From NCBI RefSeq assembly GCF_001421485.1, contig NZ_LMKK01000003.1, forward strand, positions 744,001 through 808,000: a stretch of 64,000 nt of DNA. The letters are read 5' to 3'. Positions 29,432 to 37,928 of this stretch are shown here, piece after piece. This DNA comes from Agreia sp. Leaf210. GTDB lineage: Bacteria; Actinomycetota; Actinomycetes; Actinomycetales; Microbacteriaceae. The notes below the pieces were generated by a model. It had not been told where the DNA came from. It did no database searches and saw only the letters and a list, made by a program, of their open reading frames with translations. Positions within the stretch are counted from its first letter, which is position 1. Each line of letters starts with the position of its first letter. A program made the translations under genes and the position numbers.

Positions 29432-31258
29432 GTGGAAGAATTCTCTGTACCCGCCGTCGTGAAAGCTGACCCTGACGCGAACGCCACCGACCTGCTGCTG
29501 GCTCGAGCCGCGGCCACGCCGGATGCCCCTTTGTTCGCCGTTCCCGATGGCGACGACGGATGGAGCGAGATCACCGTCGCCGAGTTCCTGCATCGCGTTC
29601 GAGCGACCGCGAAGGGCCTCATCGCCAACGGCATCAAGCCGGGCGACAAGATCGGCTTCATGTGCAAGACGCGCTACGAGTGGACCGTGGTCGACTTCGC
29701 GACGTGGTTCGCCGGCGCGATTCTCGTGCCGATCTACGAGACATCGGCTCCCAGCCAGGTGCAGTGGAACCTGAGCGATTCCGGCGCGGTCGCGGTCATC
29801 CTCGAGACCGCCGACCACTTCGCGAAGTTCGATGAGGTGCACCCCGACCTGCCCCTGATCAACCAGGTCTGGCAGATCGACCTCGGCGATCTCGACAAGA
29901 TCGTCGCGTCGGGAGCCGCCGTGAGTGATGAGGCTCTGGAGGCCGCACGATCGAGCGCGTCGGGCAGCGACCTCGCCACACTCATCTACACCTCCGGAAC
30001 CACGGGCCGACCGAAGGGGTGCATGCTCACGCATTCCAACTTCGTGGAGCTCAGCCGCAACGCCGGGGTCGCGATGAAAGAGATGCTCGAGCCCGGAGCA
30101 TCCACCCTGCTGTTCATCACGACGGCGCACATCTTTGCGCGGTTCATCTCCGTTCTCTGCGTGCACGCCGGCGTCAAGGTCGGGCACCAACCAGACACGA
30201 AGAAGCTGCTGACCTCGCTCGGCAGCTTCCGACCCACGTTCCTGCTCGCTGTGCCCCGTGTCTTCGAGAAGGTCTACAACTCGTCGGAGCAGAAGGCCGA
30301 GACGGGCGGCAAGGGCGCGATCTTCCGCAAGGCAGCGGCCACGGCGATCGAGCACTCCGTCGCACTAGATGAGGGAAAGGTCTCTCTGGGCCTTCGTCTG
30401 AGATTCGCCCTCTTCGACCGCCTCGTCCTCTCGAAGATCCGACAGGCGATGGGCGGTCGTGTGGAGTACGCCGTGTCGGGCTCGGCCCCGCTCGGACACC
30501 GCCTGGGCCACTTCTACCGCAGCCTCGGTATCAAGATCCTCGAAGGGTACGGTCTCACCGAGACGACTGCGCCTGCGACCGTCAACCTCGTATCGAAGTT
30601 CAAGATCGGCACCGTCGGCCCCGCGCTCCCGGGGGTCGGTGTCCGCATCGCCGACGACGGCGAGATCCAGGTCACCGGCGTCAACGTGTTCGCCGGATAC
30701 TGGAACAACGACGAGGCGACTCGCGAGGCCATGGACGGCGCCTGGTTCAAGACCGGCGATATCGGCGCTTTCGACTCCGACGGCTTTCTCACCATCACGG
30801 GTCGGAAGAAGGAGATCATCGTGACCGCCGCCGGCAAGAACGTCGCGCCCGCCGTTCTCGAGGATCCGATTCGCGCGAATCCCCTGGTCGGGCAGGTCAT
30901 CGTCGTCGGAGATCAGAAGCCCTTCATCTCGGCTCTGATCACGCTCGATCCCGAAATGCTGCCCGTCTGGCTCGGCAACAACGGTCAGTCGGCCGGCCTG
31001 TCACTCGCCGAGGCGGCCCAGAACCCGGCTGTCCTCGCGGAGATCCAGCGGGCCGTCGACGAGGCGAACAGCGCGGTCTCACGAGCAGAGTCGATTCGCA
31101 AGTTCGTCGTACTGAGCGACGACTTGACAGAGGACTCGGGCCATCTGACGCCGAAGCTCACGATCAAGCGGCACGTCATCATGAAAGACTTCGCCGACGA
31201 CGTCGAGCGCATCTATCAGGCTGCTCCAGCGACCGAGGGTCAGTCGCTCATCCTGTGA
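29432..31258 (+). CDS. Long-chain fatty acyl-CoA ligase (FadD15-like)
   Basis: ANL-superfamily enzyme activating fatty acids via acyl-AMP. P-loop YTSGTTGRPKGCMLTH, the A5 region GYGLTETTAP, FKTGDIG, and the hinge/C-terminal GRKKEIIVTAAGKNVAP are present. 608 residues, in the AMP-forming long-chain group. GTG 29432 has a near-perfect AAGGAG 5 nt upstream. In actinobacteria this gene often sits beside the ROK kinase and plsC, consistent with lipid assembly. Confidence 0.93.
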   Translation: MEEFSVPAVVKADPDANATDLLLARAAATPDAPLFAVPDGDDGWSEITVAEFLHRVRATAKGLIANGIKPGDKIGFMCKTRYEWTVVDFATWFAGAILVPIYETSAPSQVQWNLSDSGAVAVILETADHFAKFDEVHPDLPLINQVWQIDLGDLDKIVASGAAVSDEALEAARSSASGSDLATLIYTSGTTGRPKGCMLTHSNFVELSRNAGVAMKEMLEPGASTLLFITTAHIFARFISVLCVHAGVKVGHQPDTKKLLTSLGSFRPTFLLAVPRVFEKVYNSSEQKAETGGKGAIFRKAAATAIEHSVALDEGKVSLGLRLRFALFDRLVLSKIRQAMGGRVEYAVSGSAPLGHRLGHFYRSLGIKILEGYGLTETTAPATVNLVSKFKIGTVGPALPGVGVRIADDGEIQVTGVNVFAGYWNNDEATREAMDGAWFKTGDIGAFDSDGFLTITGRKKEIIVTAAGKNVAPAVLEDPIRANPLVGQVIVVGDQKPFISALITLDPEMLPVWLGNNGQSAGLSLAEAAQNPAVLAEIQRAVDEANSAVSRAESIRKFVVLSDDLTEDSGHLTPKLTIKRHVIMKDFADDVERIYQAAPATEGQSLIL

Positions 31259-31359
31259 TCTGCCCGGGCGCGCTCGCGCTACCTCCCGTCTAGCTCCTCG
31301 TTCGCTGGCAACTTGCCCCGTTGCACGACGGGTGCGGTGCAGCTCGGGAATCATCTTCA

Positions 31360-31373
31360 TAGACGATCGTCTA
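31360..31373. promoter_or_regulatory. 14-bp perfect palindrome, TetR-type operator candidate
   Basis: TAGACGATCGTCTA is a perfect palindrome ending 17 bases before the start of the 64-residue ORF. TAGAC-centre-GTCTA dyads are typical of several TetR-family operators, and a TetR regulator is encoded 1 kb downstream on the same strand. Confidence 0.55.
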
Positions 31374-31390
31374 GGGAGGTGGGTACAGGT

Positions 31391-31585
31391 ATGGACGAGC
31401 TCGAGACCCGAGTCACGCACAACGCGATTTGTCACGTCGCGTACGTCGATCAACCGCTCGTGATGGAGTGCGACTGCTTGATCGGTCACGACCATCTCGG
31501 AAGCTACTCACTCAGCGCCGACCTGGCTCACTCCCTGGCGAGCTTCATCCGACGAACCGCAGCGGCACGTCGCCGACGCGGTTGA
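31391..31585 (+). CDS. Small Cys/His-containing hypothetical protein (64 aa)
   Basis: Unrecognised. 64 residues with Cys14, a Cys27-x-Cys29 pair, and His33-x-His35, which could form a small metal or redox site; the C-terminal third is an amphipathic helix ending in an Arg-rich tail. ATG 31391 follows a strong GGGAGGTGG ribosome site. It starts just after the TAGAC palindrome and is followed 23 bases later by the secreted chorismate mutase gene, so the two may be cotranscribed. No signal peptide. An upstream in-frame start at 31313 would run through the palindrome and is less likely. Confidence 0.65.
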   Translation: MDELETRVTHNAICHVAYVDQPLVMECDCLIGHDHLGSYSLSADLAHSLASFIRRTAAARRRRG

Positions 31586-31608
31586 CCCACTCGACCAGGG
31601 AGATCACC

Positions 31609-32274
31609 ATGCCACGCACACACTCGACGACACCGTCCTCGGCGCCTCACCGCGCCATCCCCCGCTCGCTCGCCGGGGCGGTCATCATCGGCCTCTCCCT
31701 CACAGCGATCGTCGGCTCAGGGCCGGGTGCCATGGCCGCCGACATGTCTTCGCCCGTCGAACAGTCCTCCGCGTCTGCGCAGCACCGGATCGACGACGCC
31801 TCCAGGCTCGATCCGATCGGCACCCTCGTGGCCCAGCGGCTCGCGCTCGCGACCCCCGTCGCCCAGTCCAAGTGGTTGAGCGGCAAGCCCATCACCGACC
31901 CCGCTCGCGAGCAGGCCGTGGTCGACGAGGCCGTCGCGCTCGCGACGAAGGACGGCGTCGACACAGACCTGGTGGCGAGGGTCGTGCGGGCTCAGATCAG
32001 TGCCAGCAAAGTAGTGCAGAACGGCCTGTTCACGGAATGGACGCACAACGCGCAGGAGGCTCCGACCACGGCGCCCGACTTGGCGACGATCCGGTCTCAG
32101 CTCGACTCCATCGATACGGCGCTCGTGACGGCCATCGGCGACGCATCCTCCGTCGCGAGTGACGCGCGCTGCTCACACGCCGTCGACTCTGAGCGCGATC
32201 GCACCTACCCGGGCATGGATTCCCTCGAACGGAAGGCCGTCAAAGCAGCCTGGGGTTCTTTCTGCGCCCGCTGA
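31609..32274 (+). CDS. Secreted chorismate mutase, AroQ gamma class
   Basis: Converts chorismate to prephenate outside the cytoplasm. A Sec signal peptide (about 1-43) ends in GAMAAD. The all-helical core matches the mycobacterial secreted enzyme: LVAQRLALATPVAQSKW (active-site Arg and Lys), ITDPAREQ, and VARVVRAQISASKVVQNGLF, then a C-terminal helical half. Two cysteines (SDARCSHAV and the terminal SFCAR) are placed as for the structural disulphide of the MtCM type. 221 residues; ATG 31609 has GGGAG upstream. Why a soil-type actinobacterium secretes this activity is unknown; host or plant interaction has been proposed for homologues. Confidence 0.88.
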   Translation: MPRTHSTTPSSAPHRAIPRSLAGAVIIGLSLTAIVGSGPGAMAADMSSPVEQSSASAQHRIDDASRLDPIGTLVAQRLALATPVAQSKWLSGKPITDPAREQAVVDEAVALATKDGVDTDLVARVVRAQISASKVVQNGLFTEWTHNAQEAPTTAPDLATIRSQLDSIDTALVTAIGDASSVASDARCSHAVDSERDRTYPGMDSLERKAVKAAWGSFCAR

Positions 32275-32326
32275 CCCCTCGGTCCGCGACCATGTCCTCG
32301 AGCTGGTAGAGACACTCCATCTTTCG

Positions 32327-32332
32327 TATAAT
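32327..32332 (+). promoter_or_regulatory. TATAAT -10 box before the TetR gene
   Basis: A consensus TATAAT, rare in this GC-rich sequence, lies 41 bases before the TetR start. No good -35 hexamer is found at 16-18 bases. Confidence 0.55.
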
Positions 32333-32373
32333 TGGTCTTTTGCGAAGTGCCACAGCAGCGGCAGAGGAGGGCA

Positions 32374-33036
32374 ATGAACCGGCGAGTACAGGCGATGGAA
32401 GCCTCGAAGGCGGCCATTATCGAGGCCGCGGGTCTACAGTTCGGCTCCTACGGCTACGAGGCGACGACCTTCTCTCGTGTAGCCGAGGCCATGGGAAAGC
32501 CGAAATCCGCCATCGGCTACCATCTGTTCCCTTCGAAACTCGCCCTCGCCACCGCTGTGATCGAACAGCAGCAGCACCGGTGGAGGAGCCTGTACGAACA
32601 GCTGCCTCAGCAGCCGGGTCTCGAGCGACTCACCGCATTCCTCTTGACGACGTCTCTCGACGCTCGCTCATGCCCCATTGCGGGAGGCGCGACCCGGCTG
32701 CTGCACGAGCTCCTGGAGGCGGGCATCGAGGTTCCACGAGACTTCGACTGGGCATCGACCGTGCGAGAGCAACTCGAGGTAGCCATTCGCGACTCCGGCG
32801 GCAACCCCGATGATCTGCCCGAACGAACGGTCGGTCTTCTGCTCAGTGCGACGTTCGGCCTTCTGGGCGGATCGCTGACCGTGAGCGCCGAGGAGTTCGA
32901 GATCCGGCTCAAGACGCTGTGGGCGCCGCTGTTCGAGTCCTGGGGAATCGCCGACGCGGCATTGCGGGTCGAGCGGGTGAGTGCGATCGACACCTCCCTG
33001 GTCGGCCACCCCGCGCCCGACACCGAAGAGCTCTAG
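32374..33036 (+). CDS. TetR/AcrR-family transcriptional regulator
   Basis: 220 residues. N-terminal HTH of TetR type: AAIIEAAGLQFGSYGYEATT, then FSRVAEAMGKPKSAIGYHLF and PSKLALATAVIE. The C-terminal ligand domain is unrelated to well-known effectors as far as I can judge. ATG 32374 has GAGGAGGG upstream. It may control the palindrome-bearing cassette just upstream. The stop overlaps the convergent def stop by a few bases. Confidence 0.88.
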   Translation: MNRRVQAMEASKAAIIEAAGLQFGSYGYEATTFSRVAEAMGKPKSAIGYHLFPSKLALATAVIEQQQHRWRSLYEQLPQQPGLERLTAFLLTTSLDARSCPIAGGATRLLHELLEAGIEVPRDFDWASTVREQLEVAIRDSGGNPDDLPERTVGLLLSATFGLLGGSLTVSAEEFEIRLKTLWAPLFESWGIADAALRVERVSAIDTSLVGHPAPDTEEL

Positions 33037-33524
33037 AACCAGTCGGACTCCCGAACCTGCTTCATGGCCTCTCGCCGCGCCGGCTTGTCCAGCCGATCGA
33101 GGTAGAGCAGGCCGTCGAGGTGATCGGTCTCGTGCTGGAGCGCCTGCGCCATGACGCCCGTGCCCGACACCTCGATCTCATTGCCGTCGAGATCGATGCC
33201 CGTGGCCCGGGCGAACGGATGCCGGAGCGTGGGAAACCAGAGCCCGGGTACGGAGAGGCACCCTTCGTCGACGAGTTCGGGCTCACCCGACAACTCGACG
33301 ATCGTCGGGTTGAGAATGTAGCCGATTCGGCCGTCGACGTTGTAGCTGAAGGCGCGCAGGTTGACGCCGATCTGCGATGCGGCGACTCCGGCGCGGCCCG
33401 GCAGGCGCACGCTGTCGAGTAGATCCTCGACGAGACCACGGATGCGATCGTCGATCTCGGTCACCGGATCGGACACGGTCTTCAGAACCGGGTCGCCGAA
33501 CAGGCGGATCTCACGAGCGCTCAC
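33033..33524 (-). CDS. def: Peptide deformylase
   Basis: Removes the N-formyl group from nascent proteins. Motif I reads AGVAASQIGV (Leu of GLAAxQ replaced by Val), motif II EGCLSVP with metal ligand Cys89, and motif III QHETDHLDG with His131, Glu132 and His135. 163 residues. ATG overlaps the pyc stop (ATGA, 33521-33524), so it is coupled to pyruvate carboxylase. Its stop overlaps the convergent TetR stop. Confidence 0.95.
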   Translation of the reverse strand: MSAREIRLFGDPVLKTVSDPVTEIDDRIRGLVEDLLDSVRLPGRAGVAASQIGVNLRAFSYNVDGRIGYILNPTIVELSGEPELVDEGCLSVPGLWFPTLRHPFARATGIDLDGNEIEVSGTGVMAQALQHETDHLDGLLYLDRLDKPARREAMKQVRESDWF

Positions 33525-36500
33525 GGGGCGACCACCACGACGAGCAGATCGCCCGCTTCGACCTGTTGCGTCACCGGTATGGCGACACGGCTCACGCGCC
33601 CGGCAATCGGGGCCGTGATGGCAGCCTCCATCTTCATGGCCTCGATGGTCGCGACCGACTCTCCCGCCGCAACGATCGAGCCCTCGGACACTTTCAGCGT
33701 GACGACACCCGAGAACGGAGCAGCGACCTGCCCCGGCTTCGACAGGTCGGCCTTCTCAGCCGATGTGGTGTCGACGGTGATGCTGCGGTCTCGCACGAAC
33801 ACCGGGCGGAGCTGACCGTTGAGGATCGTCATGACGGTGCGCATGCCCTTGTCGTCGGCCGTGCCGATGGCTTCGAGCCCCACATAGAGCTTGACGCCCT
33901 TGTCGATCTCGACGACGTTCTCGACGCCCTCGCGCAGGCCGTAGAGATAGTCGACCGTGTCGACGACGGACAGGTCTCCGTACTGCTCGCGCACCTGCTC
34001 GAATGTCTTCGTCGGCCCCGCGAACAACAGCCTGTTCAGCGTCGATCTGATTGCCGCACTGTCGTCTCCCGCCAAGGTCGCGGCGTCTGTCTGGTCGATC
34101 GGGGTGACCCCGATCTTGACCTCGCGGCCTTCCAAGACCTTGGTGCGGAACGGCTCCGGCCATCCGCCCGGCAGCTCGCCGAGCTCGCCCGCCATGAACC
34201 CGATGACCGAGTCGGGGATGTCGTAGTTCTGAGGATTCTCCTCGAAGTCCTTCGGATCGGCTTTGACAGCCGCGAGATGCAGAGCGAGGTCACCGACCAC
34301 CTTCGACGACGGCGTCACCTTCGGCACCCGGCCGAGGATCTTGTTCGCGGCCGCATACAGGTCTTCGATGCGCTCGAAGTCGTCTGCGAGACCGAGCGCG
34401 ATGGCCTGCTGGCGCAGATTCGACAGCTGCCCGCCCGGGATCTCATGGCTGTACACCCGGCCGGTGGGCCCGGCGAGGCCCGATTCGAACGGGCGGTACA
34501 CGGTACGCACTGCCTCCCAGTACGGCTCGAGGTCGAGCACCGAGGGCAGCGAGATACCCGTGTCCCGATCGGTGTGCGCGAGGGCGGCGACAAGACTGGA
34601 TGCCGACGGCTGGCTCGTCGTGCCAGCCATGGGGGCGCTCGCCACGTCGACGGCATCGGCACCCGCCCGGCTTGCCGCGAGGAGCGTCGCGAGCTGACCA
34701 CCGGGGGTGTCGTGCGTGTGCACGTGCACGGGCAGATCGAAGTTGGCTCGGAATGCCGTGACCAGCTTCTCGGCCGCGGCCGGACGCAGTAGGCCGGCCA
34801 TGTCCTTGATCGCGAGCACATGCGCGCCGGCGGCGACGATCTGCTCCGCGAGCCTCAGATAGTAGTCGAGCGTGTAGAGATCTTCGGCCGGGTCGAGCAG
34901 GTCTCCGGTGTAGCAGACCGCCACCTCGGCGAGGGAATGACCCGTTTCGAGCACCGAGTCGATGGCGGGACGCATCTGGCCGACATCGTTGAGCGCGTCG
35001 AAGATGCGGAAGATGTCGACGCCCGTCTTCGCCGCCTCGCGCACGAACGCATCGGTGACCTCCGTCGGATAGGGGGTGTAGCCGACGGTATTGCGTCCTC
35101 TCAGAAGCATCTGCAGGGCGACGTTGGGAACCGCCTCCCTCAGCGAAGCGAGGCGCTCCCAGGGGTCCTCCCCCAGGAATCGGAGCGCGACGTCGTAGGT
35201 CGCGCCACCCCAAGCCTCGACGGAGAGCAACTCGGGGGTCATACGAGCCACGTAGGGGGCGACGGCGAGCAGATCACGGGTGCGCACGCGGGTGGCGAGC
35301 AGCGACTGATGCGCGTCTCGGAACGTTGTCTCTGTCACGGCGAGGGCGGTCTGGGCGCGAAGGGCGCTCGCAAAACCCTGCGGGCCGAGCTCGAGGAGCC
35401 GCTGCCGCGAGCCGCTCGGCGCAGGAGCGTCGAGATCGATCGAGGGAAGCTTGTCGAGAGGGTTCACGCTCGACAGGCGGGGCCCGTTGGGCTGGTTGAC
35501 CGTCACATCGGCGAGCCAGTTGAGTATCTTCGTTCCGCGGTCTTTCGAGACATGCCCTCGAAGCAGTTCGGGTCGCTCGTCGATAAAGGAGGTGCTCAGG
35601 TCACCCGCCTCGAAGCTCGGATCCTCGAGCACGGCCTGCAGAAACGGAATGTTCGTGGCGACGCCTCGGATGCGGAACTCGGCAAGGGCTCGCTTCGAAC
35701 GCCGCACAGCGGCCGAGAAGTCACGTCCGCGACAGGTGAGCTTCGCCAGCATCGAGTCGAAGTGGGGACTGATCTGTGCGCCCGGGTTGATGGTTCCGCC
35801 GTCGAGCCGGATACCGGCGCCACCCGGGGAGCGGTAGGTCGTGATCTTGCCCGTGTCGGGCCGGAACCCGGCAGTCGGGTCTTCTGTCGTGATGCGGCAC
35901 TGCAGGGCGGCGCCGCGAAGCACGATGCTCTCTTGCGACAGGCCCATCTCGGCAAGGGTCGCCCCGGCAGCGATGAGCATCTGCGACTGCACCAGGTCGA
36001 CGTCGGTGACCTCTTCGGTCACGGTGTGCTCGACCTGGATGCGCGGATTCATCTCGATGAAGACATGCTCGCCCGCGCGCTCCCCCACGGTGTCGACGAG
36101 AAACTCGACCGTTCCGGCGTTCACGTACCCGATCGATCGGGCGAACGCGATCGCGTCGCGGTGCAGCGCTTCGCGCAATTCGTCGCTGATGTTCGGCGCG
36201 GGGGCGATCTCGATGACCTTCTGATTGCGCCGTTGAACGGAGCAGTCCCTCTCGAAGAGGTGAAGGGTCTCCCCCGTCGAATCTGCGAGGATCTGCACCT
36301 CGATGTGCCGGGGGCGGAGGACGGCCTGCTCGAGGAACATGGTCGAGTCGCCGAACGCGCTGTCGGCCTCTCTCATCGCTGCTTCGAGCGCCTCTCTCAA
36401 GTCTCCTCTCGACTCGACCCTGCGCATGCCGCGTCCTCCGCCACCGGCGACCGCCTTGGCGAACAGAGGAAAGCCGATCTCGTCAGCGCCTTCCAGTAAC

Positions 36501-36928
36501 ACGTCGAGGTCGCGTGATGCCGGCGTGGATCGGAGTACGGGAACACCGGCTGCGATTGCGTGGTCTTTCGCCGTGACCTTGTTTCCGGCCATCTCGAGCA
36601 CGTGGGAGCCAGGCCCGATGAACGTGATGCCCGCGGAACGAGCAGCCTCGGCGAGATCCGGGTTCTCCGACAGAAAGCCGTAGCCGGGGTAGATGGCGTC
36701 GGCGCCGCTCTCGACGGCGACGCGGATGATCTCGGCCACGTCGAGGTAAGCGCGCACCGGGTGACCGATCTCGCCGATCTGATACGCCTCGTCGGCCTTG
36801 AGCCGATGCATACTGTTTCGGTCTTCGTAGGGGAAGACCGCGACGGTCTTAGCACCGAGTTCATACGCGGCGCGGAATGCCCTGATGGCGATCTCTCCAC
36901 GGTTGGCGACGAGGATCTTGGAGAACAT
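33521..36928 (-). CDS. pyc: Pyruvate carboxylase
   Basis: Biotin-dependent anaplerotic enzyme: pyruvate plus bicarbonate to oxaloacetate. Single-chain type of 1135 residues: biotin carboxylase domain at about 1-450 (ILVANRGEIAIRAFRA; ATP-grasp GGGGRGMR; EMNPRIQVEHTVTEEV), carboxyltransferase domain about 530-800 (FLGEDPWERL, GATYDVALR, HTHDTPGGQLA), and the C-terminal biotinyl domain with EAMKMEA, biotinylated Lys1099. Start ATG 36928. It is divergent from the ParA-like gene. Confidence 0.97.
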   Translation of the reverse strand: MFSKILVANRGEIAIRAFRAAYELGAKTVAVFPYEDRNSMHRLKADEAYQIGEIGHPVRAYLDVAEIIRVAVESGADAIYPGYGFLSENPDLAEAARSAGITFIGPGSHVLEMAGNKVTAKDHAIAAGVPVLRSTPASRDLDVLLEGADEIGFPLFAKAVAGGGGRGMRRVESRGDLREALEAAMREADSAFGDSTMFLEQAVLRPRHIEVQILADSTGETLHLFERDCSVQRRNQKVIEIAPAPNISDELREALHRDAIAFARSIGYVNAGTVEFLVDTVGERAGEHVFIEMNPRIQVEHTVTEEVTDVDLVQSQMLIAAGATLAEMGLSQESIVLRGAALQCRITTEDPTAGFRPDTGKITTYRSPGGAGIRLDGGTINPGAQISPHFDSMLAKLTCRGRDFSAAVRRSKRALAEFRIRGVATNIPFLQAVLEDPSFEAGDLSTSFIDERPELLRGHVSKDRGTKILNWLADVTVNQPNGPRLSSVNPLDKLPSIDLDAPAPSGSRQRLLELGPQGFASALRAQTALAVTETTFRDAHQSLLATRVRTRDLLAVAPYVARMTPELLSVEAWGGATYDVALRFLGEDPWERLASLREAVPNVALQMLLRGRNTVGYTPYPTEVTDAFVREAAKTGVDIFRIFDALNDVGQMRPAIDSVLETGHSLAEVAVCYTGDLLDPAEDLYTLDYYLRLAEQIVAAGAHVLAIKDMAGLLRPAAAEKLVTAFRANFDLPVHVHTHDTPGGQLATLLAASRAGADAVDVASAPMAGTTSQPSASSLVAALAHTDRDTGISLPSVLDLEPYWEAVRTVYRPFESGLAGPTGRVYSHEIPGGQLSNLRQQAIALGLADDFERIEDLYAAANKILGRVPKVTPSSKVVGDLALHLAAVKADPKDFEENPQNYDIPDSVIGFMAGELGELPGGWPEPFRTKVLEGREVKIGVTPIDQTDAATLAGDDSAAIRSTLNRLLFAGPTKTFEQVREQYGDLSVVDTVDYLYGLREGVENVVEIDKGVKLYVGLEAIGTADDKGMRTVMTILNGQLRPVFVRDRSITVDTTSAEKADLSKPGQVAAPFSGVVTLKVSEGSIVAAGESVATIEAMKMEAAITAPIAGRVSRVAIPVTQQVEAGDLLVVVVAP

Positions 36929-36966
36929 GGGGGCCTTTCACAAATACGCGCGCATACAGCGCACGG

Positions 36967-36985
36967 TTAGGTTGTCTCAGCCTAG
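36967..36985. promoter_or_regulatory. Weak DtxR/IdeR-box-like dyad
   Basis: TTAGGTTGTCTCAGCCTAG matches the 19-base DtxR/IdeR consensus at about 13 of 19 positions, with arms TAGGTT and AGCCTA. It lies in the divergent region between pyc and the ParA-like gene. The match is below what is usually needed for binding. Confidence 0.25.
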
Positions 36986-36998
36986 TAAAGGTAACGTG

Positions 36999-37823
36999 GT
37001 GTCCGTGCATGTACTCAGCGTCAGCTCCCTCAAGGGAGGAGTGGGCAAGACCACGGTGACGCTCGGGCTCGCCTCGGCCGCTTTTGCAAAGGGCCTGCGT
37101 ACCCTCGTCGTCGATCTTGACCCCCAGTCCGATGTCTCGACCGGCATGGACATCCGTGTCGCCGGTCACCTCAATGTGGCCGATGTTCTGGCCAGCCCGA
37201 AGGAGAAGGTCGTTCGCGCGGCCATCGCTCCGAGCGGCTGGACCAAGGATCGCGGTGGCAAGATCGATGTGTTGATCGGCAGCCCGTCTGCGCTCAACTT
37301 CGACGGGCCCCACCCGAGCATCCGAGACATCTGGAAGCTCGAAGAGGCCCTGGCCACCGTCGAGGCCGACTACGACCTCGTGCTCATCGACTGCGCGCCC
37401 TCGCTCAATGCCCTCACGCGAACCGCGTGGGCCGCGAGCGACCGTGTCAGCGTCGTCACCGAGCCCGGCCTCTTCTCCGTCGCCGCGGCAGACCGAGCGC
37501 TCCGAGCGATCGAGGAGATTCGTCGCGGCCTCAGTCCGCGCCTGCAGCCCCTCGGCATCATCGTCAACCGCGTGCGTTCGCAGTCACTCGAGCACCAGTT
37601 CCGCATCAAGGAGCTGCGCGACATGTTCGGCCCCTTGGTTCTGAGTCCTCAGCTGCCCGAGCGCACGTCGCTCCAGCAGGCGCAGGGAGCCGCTAAGCCT
37701 CTGCATGTCTGGCCGGGCGAGGGCGCCCAGGAGATGGCTCGCAACTTCGACCTCCTTCTGGAGCGCGTAATGCGCACAGGTCGACTCGGCGAATACGCCG
37801 AGGCCAAGACCTCCCGCGGTTAG
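36999..37823 (+). CDS. ParA/Soj-like ATPase (orphan)
   Basis: P-loop ATPase of the MinD/ParA group. Deviant Walker A KGGVGKTT (12-19), switch region VVDLDPQSDVSTGMD and VLIDCAPSLNALTRTA follow. 274 residues from GTG 36999; GTG 36996 or 37005 are alternatives (AAAGG lies 7 nt before 36999). There is no parB or other partner adjacent. In actinobacteria this orphan ParA is usually next to the garA/merR block, as here; the role is unknown, possibly in positioning. Confidence 0.88.
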   Translation: MSVHVLSVSSLKGGVGKTTVTLGLASAAFAKGLRTLVVDLDPQSDVSTGMDIRVAGHLNVADVLASPKEKVVRAAIAPSGWTKDRGGKIDVLIGSPSALNFDGPHPSIRDIWKLEEALATVEADYDLVLIDCAPSLNALTRTAWAASDRVSVVTEPGLFSVAAADRALRAIEEIRRGLSPRLQPLGIIVNRVRSQSLEHQFRIKELRDMFGPLVLSPQLPERTSLQQAQGAAKPLHVWPGEGAQEMARNFDLLLERVMRTGRLGEYAEAKTSRG

Positions 37824-37872
37824 AGGACGCTCCACCACAAACAAGCCTCACCGAACACAAGCACCGACACAA

Positions 37873-37909
37873 ACAAGCTCAGAGAACGGGAACCGTTCGC
37901 TGAGCTTGT
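37873..37909. terminator. Bidirectional hairpin between parA-like and merR genes
   Basis: A stem of about 16 bp with one mismatch (arms 37873-37889 and 37893-37909) lies between converging genes. ACAAACAAGC occurs both in its 5' flank and about 30 bases upstream, and the downstream flank is rich in T and G. Confidence 0.65.
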
Positions 37910-37928
37910 GGTGTTTGTGGGGTCGGAT

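Noticed and set aside
27598-29667. A 689-residue minus-strand protein covering the kinase and plsC
   Set aside because: The first part is a wrong-frame reading of the glk gene; only the C-terminal 229 residues from ATG 28287 are a real acyltransferase.
34820-36499. Long plus-strand open frame of 559 codons opposite pyc
   Set aside because: It is the antisense shadow of the pyruvate carboxylase gene, with no family similarity; many such frames occur in this GC-rich sequence.
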